DNA of 62,523 nucleotides from contig NC_045151.1 in the NCBI RefSeq assembly GCF_008831285.2, forward strand, positions 12,514,571 to 12,577,093. The letters are read 5' to 3'. The stretch is from Nymphaea colorata. Its lineage: Eukaryota > Streptophyta > Magnoliopsida > Nymphaeales > Nymphaeaceae. The notes under the pieces are model-generated. The model was not told the origin of the DNA. It did no database searches and saw only the letters and a program-made list of their open reading frames with translations. The translations under genes were made by a program, and so were the position numbers. Positions 1 through 10,833 of the stretch are shown piece by piece; within the stretch, counting starts at the first letter, position 1; each line of letters begins with the position of its first letter.

Positions 1-1740
1 AGGCAAAGAAACTTCTTTGTCCAAAAGATAAGGATTTCATTTTTCCATGTATACAATCATTACATTTGAAATTCTCAATACAAACGTCCTTGGTAGGACT
101 CATCATAGACAATTTTCTAATGTTTGGATGACCTAATATTTGATGCCAAACATTGATATCCACATTTTTCACATAGTGACAAAACTTTTCCTTGGGGATA
201 CATAAATTGTCCATGTAGTAAAGGTCTCTTTTTCTAAAACCTTCCTCAATCAATCTCCTGGTTTGGTGATCCTTTACCAAACATTTATTTGATGAGAAAA
301 CAATGTCAAAACCAAGATCTGAAATTTGAGATACGGAAAGTAAGTTAAGATTAAGTCTAGGAACATAACTAACTTTTGGAATAAAGAACTTTTGTTTTCC
401 AAATTCCTTTTCAAAATCCCCAATCCCCTTAACATTCGAAGATGTTCCATCGGCGGTAACTACGTTGGATTCTGTTCTTGCTTGTTCAAAATTGGTCAAA
501 GTTGATATATTTGGTGTCATATGAAAAGATGCACCGGAATCTAAAAGCCAAGGAAACATACCGGGAGGGTTGGAGGTGGATGCCGTTGTTGCTAGTGCTC
601 CGGGATTCGACTCTTTGATCATAGGTTGAAGCACCGACATGATTTGATTCAATGTTGTGGAGATTGATGAAAGATCGCATCCTTCATTTGCAACATTTGC
701 AACCTTCCTTTGGTCAAATTGTCTATTGTTGTATTGCCCACCTTGTGAATATGAAGTTCCACTTCCATGGTTGTGTTGCCCTCCTTGAGGATATGAAGCT
801 CCTCATTTGAAAAAATTTCCTCCATAGTTTCGTGGTTGTCTTTCATGTTGTTCAACTTTGGACAACTAGGTCTAATGTGACCCGGTTCGTGACAAAAGTG
901 GCAAACAACCTTAAATTCCCCTCTATTTTGGTTTTTAAAGTGAGGATGTCTAAAGGATTTGATGTTGTTCCTGGGTCTAGAAGCGACTAAAACTTTTTTT
1001 TCTTCTTGTTTGGAAATAAGAGCACTATTCAGTTCTTTAGATAATTTCATTCTAGTTTCTTCACCGCTTAACTTCGTAAGAAGTTCATGAATGGGTGGAG
1101 GAGAGGCTAAAGAAAGTAGGCTTGACCTAATTTGTTCAAATTCGGGTCGTAGACCTTGAAGAAATTGAAAAAACCTAAATTCATCGATTTCTTCTCTTCT
1201 AATCTCATGACACTTACAATCCAATCCTAGTTTGGGAGTAAGTTGATCCAACTCATTCCATACACTAGAGATTTCCATAAAATAATTTCTAACATTATTC
1301 TCACCTTGCTTGATACTTTGGGCTTTTTGAATCAAGAGATATTTTCGGGCCATATCTTTTTGGGTAAACATTCCCTTGAGATATTCCCAAACTTCACTTG
1401 CTCTTTCATAATACATGAGATTTTGGGCAATTCTAGGTTCTATACTTCCGTAAATTCATTCTTTAATTCTAGAGTTTTTGGCTTCCCAATCATCTAAATT
1501 TTTATAGTATTCATCTATGGCATTTTGTCTCTCTACTTCATTCAAGTCTTTCTCAACTCCATTTTCAATTTTGGTCAATTTGAGAGATGGAGGGGTAGAC
1601 GTACCTCTTATGAAGCCCCATAAATATTTCCCTTTGATATGCATTTCCAAGCATTTTACCCATAGAGTGTAGTTGGTTCCATCAAGCTTGTACGAAGCAT
1701 GATAACTTCCTCTTTCGATCGAGACTTTGGAGTCCTCCAT
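1..1740 (-). pseudogene. Copia-1 gag-pol, 5' part, broken
   Basis: The ATG at 1740 opens a gag with the plant Copia signature 'KLDGTNYTLW'. A TGA at 1458-1456 interrupts it; the same frame reopens and runs to 649, so a simple nonsense change, probably at a Trp codon, is the likely cause. The gag body (about 1416-880) ends in a CCHC zinc knuckle (CHFCHEPGHIRPSC), which binds the genomic RNA. Just after the knuckle (about 850-858) the frame shifts by one, and an extra TGA lies near 806. The protease motif LLDSGAS is readable near 555-535, then a pre-integrase segment with 'WHQILGHPN' near 150-115. Integrase core, RT and RNase H lie outside the window. The protein cannot be made intact from this copy. 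Confidence 0.85.
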
Positions 1741-1950
1741 AAGAGCAAGATTTTAAGTAACAATCTCCAAGAGAAACAAAGAGGAAGTCCTTCTAGAAAT
1801 TTCACCAAACAGTTGGTGAGCAGCAGCAAGAAGATCTTCAAGAAATGACGATCAACCGCAATAGCCTCGTCTGAAATTTTTCTTCAACAGTCCAGTAGCA
1901 TAAACAACAAAAAAACAGCTTCTAAAACTCTCCAACATGCAGCCCAATGG

Positions 1951-1961
1951 CTCTGATACCA
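1951..1961 (-). other. Copia-1 primer-binding site
   Basis: TGGTATCAGAG on the minus strand, the usual plant Copia site complementary to the 3' end of initiator tRNA-Met, located just downstream of the LTR. Confidence 0.85.
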
Positions 1962-1967
1962 TATAAA

Positions 1968-2365
1968 TGTGACTATAATAGTCACTAAAGAAAAATATGA
2001 TATAAAAAGGCACGAAGGCCACTTGAAAAGATATTAATCTTATTGAAAGAATGCTCAATGGCTGTGAAAAACAACATACATAATACAAGAGATTGCTAGA
2101 ATATATATACAAGAGACAAGAAAGAAGAAGAGGCTAAAGAAGAGTGGTTCTAGCCGTTGGGAGTTCCAACGGCTTTTTTGTGAGCCATTGGAACCTCCAA
2201 TGGCTAGAATGAGGAGGGCAAAAAGAAAAAAAAATAAAATAAAATAAAAAGAAAAAAAAATGTAAAAGAAAAAAAAATAAAATAAAATGTAAAAGAAAAT
2301 AAAATGTAAAATACCTAAGCTAAAAACCTAGTTACAATATCAATATGAGATCTTATTTCTTAACA
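1968..2365 (-). repeat. Copia-1 5' LTR
   Basis: It starts TGTTAAG (2365) and ends in CA shortly before the primer site. The inner end could be 1968 or 1970. It contains an A-rich low-complexity stretch (about 2220-2310) and two short inverted repeats around 2153-2210 of the form CCGTTGG...CCAACGG. No second LTR is available for comparison. Confidence 0.7.
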
Positions 2366-2370
2366 GGGAA

Positions 2371-3072
2371 GAGTATAGTCCACTTCGTCCTCCTCCTAAT
2401 GAGGCAAGAGCAGATAGTTGTGAGTTGTTTGAGGATGGAGGAAGAGTAACAACCAATCTGTTTAGCTTGTTAAAGGCCTCATTAAGAAAGGAAAACCTGA
2501 TCATGTAAGCATTTGAGTCTTGGCTGCAGAATAATCTGATAATAGTCCAACAAGAAATTTAACAACAATCATTTGCTTTATGTGAGATTTGAGACAATGC
2601 TTACAGGGCGGTTTTAAGGAATTCATTTTTTTATAAGTGAACTTCAGCTTTGTAAAGTATTCAGTTAAATCCATGTCACTTTGCTGCTTTTGTAACAATT
2701 CTTGCTAAACCTGTAAAATTTTGTTGATGTTCTTGTCTTGAGAGTACGTCTACCAGAGAGAATTCCATATATCTTTAGCTATATTATAATAACAAAGCCC
2801 TGCAGCAATGTGGGGCTGAGTGCTATTATAAGTCAAGCACTGATTATGTTGTTTTCTTCCTCCCACCGTGCGTATTTACCAATCTTTTCAACTGGTTCAT
2901 CTTCCTCCAATATAGATTTCTTCCCATGTCCAACGACTGACAACATGAAGGTTCTAGCCCATACATCGTAGTTGGTTCCATCAAGTTTGATAGTAGATCC
3001 AAAAGAGAAGGGATTTGAAAAGGCTTTGTACTCAACACCCTGATTGCTGATTTCCAGGTTCAATTCTATCAT
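2371..3072 (-). pseudogene. Copia-2 gag fragment, interrupted by Copia-1
   Basis: The minus-strand ATG at 3072 starts a gag N-terminus containing 'NPFSFGSTIKLDGTNYDVW', clearly related to the gag of Copia-3. The reading frame breaks between 2833 and 2698. Further gag sequence can be read in pieces to about 2371, where homology stops just before the expected Gly/Arg-rich linker and zinc knuckle, at the LTR edge of Copia-1. The remainder of Copia-2 must lie left of the window if it survives. Frameshifts and the nested insertion make it dead and older than Copia-1. Confidence 0.8.
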
Positions 3073-3945
3073 ATTGTAAAGATTTATTGGCAGTCATGAT
3101 AAAACCTCGAAAATAGCAGAATATGAAAGTCCACAATAGACTAAATATTGACTAATAAAATATCAAATTAATTTCCAACAAGGAAGAATATCCCTGCAGT
3201 CGTTTCTGCAGCCCCACTACAGACCCACTGCTACAGCAATACTTTCACCACATGGAAAAAATATATATTTGTAGACTATCAACACACAACAGATTGTAGA
3301 ATAATGGATGAGAAAACTCTGCACGACAGATTAAGCTTCTGCTGTATCGCAAATAAAGTCCTCTTCTACCAAGCAGCCACCACAGATTGACAAGAAAAAT
3401 GATGGACGTCAAATACTAGGAATCCAATGAACTGAAAACTGATATACAGTTTTGCAATGTTCTTGAGTAATCAGCACCAACTATCATGCAGGTATAAGGA
3501 AATTTGGTCCAGCAGCAGGGTACTTAAAGAAAATTTACCAGATCTGGCCGACAACATCAACTTAAAAAAAAAAAAATCATACCAGACCAATATATCTTTG
3601 CTCCTCTGGCAGACTTGTAAACTACAGCCTCAATAGAAACGTAAATCATACGGCTTGAGTGATGTATTTAGACGTCCAACCATTCATACGGCTTGAGTGA
3701 TGTATTTAGACGTCCAACCATCTTAAAGACCACTTAACTATACTACAGCCACATCAACTTCAACAAGGCATCGATCTAGGGTTTTGAATTTTTTTTGAGA
3801 AAACCCTAGATCGAGCCCAAAAAACACGACCCAACTGTTGTGCTCAAAACAGTAAGTAGAGTAGAAGAATGGGAAGACGATGGGTATGAAAAAAGGAGTG
3901 GAGATGGGGATGAAGGGAAGCAAATCAGTCCCAAGAAGGAACACA
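3073..3945 (-). other. Copia-2 untranslated leader
   Basis: About 870 bp between the primer site and the gag ATG of Copia-2. I see no gene in it. It contains a 38-bp tandem duplication (3646-3683 and 3684-3721). Copia-3 has a leader of similar length (about 740 bp), consistent with one lineage. Confidence 0.6.
3646..3721. repeat. 38-bp tandem duplication
   Basis: Two copies in direct tandem, each containing CATACGGCTTGAGTGATG; a recent slippage or local duplication inside the Copia-2 leader. Confidence 0.9.
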
Positions 3946-3956
3946 CTCTGATACCA
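3946..3956 (-). other. Copia-2 primer-binding site
   Basis: TGGTATCAGAG on the minus strand, directly adjacent to the LTR end ...CAACA at 3957. Confidence 0.8.
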
Positions 3957-4281
3957 TGTTGTTTAGAGAGGTAGAGAAGAGGGAGAAGAAGAAAACATGA
4001 GGAAAGAGAGTAAGGAGCTTATTCCCTGTTACGGCTGCTCCCTTTCCTTTAAATAATAATTAGGGTTATGTTTAACCCTTTACACAAAGAATCCAACAAA
4101 ACTTTAAAATTCAGAAAGTTTGTTTAGAGAGGTAGAGAAGAGGGAGAAGAAGAAAACATGAGGAAAGAGAGTAAGGAGCTTATTCCCTGTTACGGCTGCT
4201 CCCTTTCCTTTAAATAATAATTTGGGTTATGTTTAACCCTTTACATAAAGAGTCCAACAAAACTTTAAAATTCAGAAAGTT
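3957..4281 (-). repeat. Copia-2 short LTR with 161-bp tandem duplication
   Basis: On the minus strand an LTR of about 142 bp runs from TGTTGGATTC (4098) to ...AACAACA (3957), with TGTTG/CAACA ends. A 161-bp period is seen: 3960-4120 and 4121-4281 match with only a few substitutions. The duplicated unit is most of the LTR plus 22 bp outside it (AAACTTTAAAATTCAG...). Because flank is included, this is a local tandem duplication rather than a second LTR made by retrotransposition. Confidence 0.8.
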
Positions 4282-4462
4282 ACCTAATACTAAAATTCCA
4301 AAATACAGAAAACCTCAAATGCAAACCAGTAAGTTTTCTCAACATGCTTAAACTGCCTTCTTTAAATTTCCATTCATGTAGACGGTCAAAACTCATCATC
4401 TCAATGGTATAATTGGACAAACTCACTTAGTATTGTTTCATTAGATTTTGTAAATTCATTTA
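4282..4462. other. Unassigned AT-rich spacer
   Basis: Flank of Copia-2 up to the pararetrovirus-like fragment; I see no gene or recognisable repeat. The short stretch 4894-5010 is likewise unassigned. Confidence 0.6.
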
Positions 4463-4893
4463 TTAAAGATAATTTTCTTCATAACTCGGTTGTTTATTAT
4501 CGTAATCTTCTACGGAAACAATTGAGTAAATTGATTTTGTTTCATTGACATATTCATCAATGTTAATTAATTCTTGTTTTGTCGTGTTTATTAATATTGC
4601 TTCTTTTGTATAGGCATTTAATAATTTTGGGCAATTACTTTCAAGGTGGGCATTTTCATTACATACTATGCAACAAAGTTTATTTTTATAATTACGTTTT
4701 TTTAGTCATATTTTCTTACGTGTTTTTCCTTATTTAGGTAAGGAGCTTTGTTCTTAAATTTCCTTGGGAAGTACCTTTTGGCCTTTCTTCTAATCTTTTC
4801 TTTTACTTGTTTTTCTGGTCTTTTAAACCGTCTTTTTTGGACTGGGTAGAGATGCAATATATACACGCACATATGCCACATGGTGCAGTACAT
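4463..4893 (-). pseudogene. Endogenous pararetrovirus-like coat protein C-terminus fragment
   Basis: The minus strand encodes a very Lys/Arg-rich stretch (4860-4705), then a CCHC knuckle of the form CX2CX4HX4C (about 4672-4630), then an acidic tail ending in TAA at 4463. The order basic arm, knuckle, acidic tail is typical of Caulimoviridae coat proteins. The two halves are in different frames, offset at a run of seven A residues near 4695-4701, so the copy is broken. No movement protein, RT or RNase H is seen nearby. A gag fragment of an unrelated LTR element is the main alternative, since CCHC knuckles occur there too. Confidence 0.5.
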
Positions 4894-5015
4894 GCACGTT
4901 ATCTAGCTCACCAGATCATAACATTAGTACCTTTTATATTCATCAGCATAGCCTACAAAATTGCAGTTTAAGGATTTGTCCTGAATCTTATTTTGCTAGG
5001 TTCGGCCAATCTGTA

Positions 5016-5277
5016 TGTTGAATTAGAAAAGTTTTATGTTTTAGGAGGCTCTTCGTAATATTAAAGAGTTATAAGATCTCTTTAATATTTTCGTTGTTTC
5101 TCATTGATTTATTTTGTAAATCTCTTTTCTACCCTAATCTCTTTTATAAGGGAGATTAGGGTTAACGTAATGATAACTTTTTTGGTTTAGCCATACGGCT
5201 GCCTCTCTCTCTATCTCCCTATCTCTCTCGCTCTCTCCACATCTCACGACAGACCTTCTTATTTCACCGCTGCAACA
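5016..5277 (+). repeat. Copia-3 5' LTR
   Basis: 262 bp, TG...CA ends. It contains a short inverted repeat (CCCTAATCTC...GAGATTAGGG) and a CT-rich 3' end. It should carry the promoter and polyadenylation signals of the element. Confidence 0.97.
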
Positions 5278-5289
5278 TGGTATCAGAGC
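5278..5289 (+). other. Copia-3 primer-binding site
   Basis: TGGTATCAGAGC directly after the LTR; initiator-tRNA-Met type. Confidence 0.93.
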
Positions 5290-6015
5290 AGGCGTGAATC
5301 AGGCTTGCGACGTGAGAAACAAAAAAAAAAAAATCTGTTGTCGACGTTTCTGAGGCGTAAATCAGGCTGGCGACGTGAATCAGGCTGTCGACTTCTCCTC
5401 TTCGGGCTGTCGACTTCCCACCGTCTCCTTCCCTTCTCCCTCTTCCGTCTCCTTCTCCTACTACACACGACACGATTGGGTTGAGCTGACTGTTTTCCAG
5501 CAGCTGACCCGTGTGGAGGAGTCTATTCACGCTATGAAATCTGCGTGAATAGACTCCAGCTATGGGTATCTACATATATATTTTTTTTCGCAGCTGGGTG
5601 GGAGTCTGCGATAGTTTATGTTGAATGCTTTCGTTGCTATTCATGATTCGTAGAAAATAAAACTGTGGTACAGCAGCGTTAGATGCAAGTAGATACGTTG
5701 TTGGTTGCTAAAGCCATTGCAAGCAGTGTGGTTCTTTTTTGGCGTCGGATTTCTGGATTTTCTCCATCGTGGGGTTCTTGGACAGCAGTCTTCTACTTGT
5801 ATTGCTGGTGCTTTTGGTCTTCTATTTGTATTGCTGAAACGTATTTATTGTGGGACTGTTGGACAGCAGTCTATCGTGTGGAATAGTGGTTTGCATCTAA
5901 CGTTGCCATGTGGTGATTGGACTTATGCTATTGTTGATCAGTTGCAGTCGCTATTGATTTATATATACATTTTTTCCGCTTGCTTGGTGGGTGATCATTT
6001 GTGGGCAGACTTGCA
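5290..6015 (+). other. Copia-3 leader
   Basis: About 730 bp before the gag ATG at 6016. The open frames in it show no retroelement domain and look like chance. Confidence 0.7.
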
Positions 6016-9000
6016 ATGGCTGAAATTAATAAATCTGATTTTTCTCATGAGGTTAAAAGTGGAGGAAATCCATTTTCTTATGGTTCTACTGTAAAGTTAG
6101 ATGGATCTAACTATGAGATTTGGTCTCGTGTGTTTATGATGTCTGTGATTGGACATCAGAAGGAGCATGTTATAGAGGAAAACGAACCTGTTGAAAATAG
6201 TGGAAAATATGGTTCATGGAAGGGAGATAATAATATTGTCATGTCATGGATCATGAATAGTGTGCAACCTCAAATTGCATCAACTATTGCATACTACACC
6301 TCGGCCAAGCAAATGTGGGATTTCTTGAAACAAACTTACTCAAATGACAAGAATGTTAGCAAGATATTGCAGGTAGAGGAGGAACTACTTAATCTGCAAC
6401 AGGGTAACCAAAGTCTTGCTCAGTACTTCGCTTCCCTTAAGTCCATCTCTGAACGACTTAAAGCATTGCGTCCTTCATGTCCAACATGCTATAAGACCCA
6501 TGGTGAACAGTCTATGGTTGCGAAGTTCGTACAGGGTCTCTCCTCTGAATATGCAGTAGCAAAGGCTCAGATGTTGACTGGAGCAGAAATCCCTGACCTA
6601 GCTGAAGCCTACAATAGACTCAGTCGTCTTGCTGTGACCCTCTCTTCACCCTCTAGTGATATCCATGCCTCTGCCCTGGCAGCCTCAGGAGGTCGTGGAC
6701 GTGGTTTATTTAGGGGAAGAGGCATGGGCTGTGGGTCGGGGGAGATTTCAGTGCACCTATTGTGGGAAAATAGGTCATTTGGAAGACAGATGTTGGGATA
6801 AACATGGTCGTCCTACCGCAGCGCCACCCTTAGGAAGAAATGTTACATCGAAGGTGGGGACTAACTCTTTACAGTCTTCTATTGGATCGGCCCAAGCAGC
6901 GTCATCAGTGGTAGATGGGTATTTATCTTCTTCTCAGCCTGAGACAGTGACTGTGAGTATCAATAAGTCAGAGTATGAGGACTTTCTAGCACACAGATCT
7001 ACTCAGCCGTCGGCCTCCACAGTTATGAGTGACAGCGCTATGTCTGTTGACACTATCTCATATGATACAGGTACTACTTGGATTATTGATTCAGGGGCAT
7101 CGAGGCACTTTTGTAGTAAACCTTCTATGTTTACTGTGCTACACTCATTACCTCAGATACGTCATGTGAGACTTGCAGATGGTAGATGGTCACCTATTAT
7201 GGGTTATGGAGATATCAAGATTTTTCAGTCTATGACTATTCCAAATGTGTTATATGCTCCTAAGTTTCCCACAAATTTGTTATCTGTTGGACAATTGATT
7301 AATGATTTACATTGTCGTGTTACGTTTGACTCTGGTTTATGTTCATTTCAGGACTTGCAAACTGGGAAGACGATTGGTGGAGGCTATGAGAAAGGGGGCA
7401 TCTACTTCCTGTCGGATCCCGTGGGTATTGCAGCATCATCGATCACATCGTTGTCCTCCTCTTTCCAGTGGCATCTCAGACTTGGTCATCCATCTGTCTC
7501 CAAGTTTCGTCATCTTCTTCCACATCTTTCATTACCAGAGTCGTTCCAGTGTGAAGCCTGTCAACTTGGCAAACACACTCGTAGTAGTTATTCATCGAGT
7601 CTTAGTCCGTCTAGTTGTGGACTATTTGATCTTCTTCATGTTGATGTGTGGGGTCCTAGCAGAGTTGCTAGTAGGTCAAGATTTCGTTATTTCCTTGTTA
7701 TTGTAGATGATTATTCTCGAGTCACTTGGGTATTCCTTTTGAAGGAAAGGTCTGAAGTCGTATGTACTCTCAAAAACCTTATTATTGAAATAAAGACCCA
7801 GTTTGGTATTCTTGTTAAAAACATTCGCACTGATAATGCTCTTGAGTTCAAGGCATCTACCTTAATGAAGTTTTACTCAGATAATGACATTTCTCCTCAG
7901 TTTACATGTCCCCATACCTCCCAACAAAATGGAATAGTTGAGCGAAAACATCGCCAACTTTTAAATGTGGCGTGTTCCCTTATGCTTCATACTAATCTAC
8001 CTGCATATTTTTGGGGAGATGCTATTCTTACTGCTTGCTACTTGACCAATCGTTTACCCTCATCCTCCATTGATAACCAGGTCCCCATTAAACTTGTGCA
8101 CCCACAAAGACCCTTGTTTCCAGTAGCTCCCAAAGTATTTGGTTGCACATGCTTTGTTCACATTCTTAGACCCACACGTGACAAATTGGGGGCCCAAGCC
8201 ATTAAATGTATTTTCATTGGCTACTCCAGAAACCATAAAGGCTACAAATGCTTTGATCCCTTGACTAAAAAAGAGTATATCAGTGCGGATGTCACATTCT
8301 TTGAGTCTCAACCTTATTATAGCCTCACTCCTATATCTACTGAGATGCCACAGTCACCAGACCCACTGCCTATTCCTCCTATTCCTTTGGAGTCGTTCCC
8401 TTTTGAATCTCCTTCTTCTGTTGTGTCCAAGTTTCGTGATCCTCCGCTGGTCTACACACGTCGACAGGACCCTTCTCATAATCCTTTGCCAACCGTTTCT
8501 CAGGAGGTAAGTACATCTGAAGTGCATAGCCCTACTCATTCTGATCCCTGTCAAGACTTACCTATTGCTCTTCGCAAAGGCAAGCGACAATGTACTTTAC
8601 ATCCTATATCTCATTTTGTGTCTACTGATGGTGTTGGTAAAAATATGCAACAGTTCATTCAAGCTCTGGCTGCTCATACAGTTCCTACGTGTCACCAACA
8701 GGCTTTATTAGACACCCAATGGAGACGGGCTATGCAAGATGAGATGGATGCCTTAGTGCAGAGAGGCACTTGGGAACTTGTTGATCCTCCTCCTCGTTGT
8801 GATATTGTTGGCTCAAAGTGGGTATTCACAGTGAAATATAATTCTGATGGTTCTATGGAACGATACAAAGCTCGGTTGGTTGCTAAGGGCTACACGCGCA
8901 GACCTACGGTGTGGATTTCTTTGAGACCTTCTCTCCAGTTGCTCGGTTGGGAACCATTCGTCTTATCATTTCCGTGGCTGTCCACCATGACTGGCACATG

Positions 9001-10219
9001 TATCAACTGAATGTCAAAAACGCATTTTTGTATGGTGATCTCGATGAGACTGTCTATATGCAACAACCACCGGGATTTGAACGACAGGGGGAGTGTGGCA
9101 AAGTGTGCAAGCTGAAGAAAGCTATTTATGGACTCAAACAGAGTCCTCGTGCGTGGTTTCACAAGTTTTCTGAGGTAGTCTCAAAGTGTAGCTTTGTGAG
9201 ATCCCCTCTTGATCATTCTTTGTTTATCAAGAAGGCTTCCAGAGGTATAACCGTTCTCGTGGTTTATGTTGATGATATTATCCTGACAGGTGACTCTGAT
9301 CAAGAAATTTCTGATGCAAAGTTGTTTCTTCAAAAACACTTTGTGACGAAAGATCTTGGTCCTCTACGATACTTCTTGGGAATAGAAGTTGCTAGCAAAT
9401 AGGGAGGGTGTTGTTCTCTCTCAACGGAAGTATGTTCTTGATTTATTGCAGGACACAGGGATGCTAGGAGCTAAACCGGCTAATTTACCTATGAATCCAC
9501 GTATACATCTTCATGATGACCAAACAGAATTAGTGGATTCTCGATCTTACAGATCCCTTATTGGAAAACTACTCTATGTTACTGTGACAAGACCAGACAT
9601 TAGTTTTGCAGTGGGAAAACTAAGTCAATTTATGGAAAAACCAAAGAAAGTTCATTGGGATGCTGCCCTGATGGTGGTTAAATATCTGAAATCGTCTCCT
9701 GGCAAAGGCCTTTTGTTCACGAAAGGCAAGACTCCGGAAGTGGAAGCCTATAGTGATGCTGACTATGCTGGCTCAGTAGATGACAGAAAATCTACCACAG
9801 GATTTTGTGTATTTGTGGGAGGCAATCTTATATCGTGAAGAAGCAAAAAACAAGGTGTGGTGTCAAGATCTAGTGCAGAATCTGAATACAGAGCTATGGC
9901 TCAAACAGCAGCAGAAATGACTTGGGCTAGATCTATGCTATCCAGCCTAAGTGTGTCGATTCCACTTCCCATGAAGATGTATTGTGACAATCAAGCAGCC
10001 ACACACATTGCAAACAATCCAGTTTTCCATGAAAGAACTAAACATATTGAAGTGGATTGCCATTACATTCGGGATCTCGTTCAAGCAGGAACCATTGCCA
10101 CTATTCATGTTCCTTCAGAAGATCAAGCTGCAGATATCTTCACCAAAGCTCTTCCTATTGGTGATTTCTCTAGATGTTGTGACAAGCTGAGCATGTTTAA
10201 TATGTATGCTCCAGCTTGA
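6016..10219 (+). pseudogene. Copia-3 gag-pol polyprotein, four lesions
   Basis: Gag starts at ATG 6016 with 'KLDGSNYEIW'. A frame break between about 6700 and 6745 (G-rich run) separates it from the CCHC knuckle (CTYCGKIGHLEDRC). The next frame then carries protease (WIIDSGAS, near 7080), integrase zinc finger (H...H...CEAC, about 7470-7570), integrase core (DVWGP, RTDNALEF, QQNGIVERKH) and the start of RT. A 2-bp CG duplication at 8895-8898 shifts the frame inside RT. RT continues from 8911 with the catalytic YVDDI near 9270. A one-base break occurs at 9385-9402. RNase H follows, with TGA at 9836-9838 in place of an expected Trp, then runs to the stop at 10219. Element-encoded mobilisation is not possible from this copy. 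Confidence 0.95.
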
Positions 10220-10226
10220 GGGGGAG
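10218..10226 (+). other. Copia-3 polypurine tract
   Basis: GAGGGGGAG immediately before the 3' LTR; primer for plus-strand DNA synthesis. Confidence 0.9.
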
Positions 10227-10488
10227 TGTTGAATTAGAAAAGTTTTATGTTTTAGGAGGCTCTTCGTAATATTAAAGAGTTATAAGATCTCTTTAATATT
10301 TTCGTTGTTTCTCATTGATTTATTTTGTAAATCTCTTTTCTACCCTAATCTCTTTTATAAGGGAGATTAGGGTTAACGTAATGATAACTTTTTTGGTTTA
10401 GCCATACGGCTGCCTCTCTCTCTATCTCCCTCTCTCTCTCGCTCTCTCCACATCTCACGACAGACCTTCTTATTTCACCGCTGCAACA
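10227..10488 (+). repeat. Copia-3 3' LTR
   Basis: 262 bp, matching the 5' LTR except for one substitution by eye; followed by the CTGTA target duplication. Confidence 0.97.
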
Positions 10489-10557
10489 CTGTACATAGAC
10501 ATAAATCATGGTAGTTGGCATGACTGCTACAAGGTGTATAATGTGGGCATTAGCATC

Positions 10558-10833
10558 CTATTCATCGTTAATCTGAAAAGCTTCTGTCCATAAAAAGTTG
10601 GGGAGATTGTTGTCATGTATCATATTTACTGCACTCTCAACAACATGTGATGTTTTCGTCAACAATTTCATTTGTTGAGGGGTATGCGGGTAAGGCACTG
10701 TTCTCCCTACTCCATTGTTTTGAAGGTGACATATGAAGTCATTGGATGTAAGCTCATCCCCTCGATCAGTTTGAAATAACTGAATAGATTTAGGAAATTG
10801 ATTTTTAACTAAGGAACAAAATTGTTGAAACAA
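10558..10833 (-). pseudogene. Orphan Copia integrase fragment
   Basis: The minus strand encodes part of a Copia integrase core: 'LFQTDRGDELTSNDF' resembles the central Asp region, then 'YPHTPQQ' resembles the segment before the catalytic Glu. It stops after about 91 codons. No LTR, RT or gag is attached. Its order relative to Copia-2 rules out a simple split of that element, so it is a separate relic. The rest of 10494-11158 shows no gene and probably belongs to the intron before the first visible membralin exon. Confidence 0.7.

Larger units (their letters stand above)
1..2365 (-). mobile_element. Copia-1, LTR retrotransposon, 3' end outside window
   Basis: Minus-strand Ty1/Copia element. 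Reading from its 5' end: LTR (about 2365-1968), primer-binding site (1961-1951), leader, gag (from 1740), CCHC knuckle, protease DSGA motif near 540, and the pre-integrase segment running off the left window edge. The LTR begins TGTTAAG at 2365, directly beside interrupted gag sequence of a second element (Copia-2), so Copia-1 is a nested insertion. The second LTR and the target duplication lie beyond position 1 and cannot be checked. Coding lesions (a nonsense codon near 1457 and a frameshift near 855) show that it is defective. Confidence 0.88.
5016..10488 (+). mobile_element. Copia-3, full-length LTR retrotransposon
   Basis: Complete Ty1/Copia element of about 5.47 kb. LTRs at 5016-5277 and 10227-10488 (262 bp each) begin TGTTGAATTAG and end GCTGCAACA. 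The target site CTGTA is duplicated at 5011-5015 and 10489-10493. The primer site follows the left LTR; a polypurine tract precedes the right LTR. Domain order gag, protease, integrase, RT, RNase H defines Copia. I find one difference between the LTRs (CTATCTC versus CTCTCTC near 5220/10431), so the insertion is recent. The coding region nevertheless has three frame breaks and one stop. Confidence 0.97.

Noticed and set aside
5683-6094. Open frames in the Copia-3 leader
   Set aside because: No retroelement domain; they precede the gag ATG and overlap it in another frame.
6700-6745. Programmed frameshift between gag and pol of Copia-3
   Set aside because: The break lies before the zinc knuckle within gag, and no slippery site with a structure is evident; a simple indel is more likely.
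2501-10833. Integrase fragment at 10558-10833 as the missing part of Copia-2 split by Copia-3
   Set aside because: On the minus strand it would lie upstream of the Copia-2 LTR and gag, the wrong order for one element.
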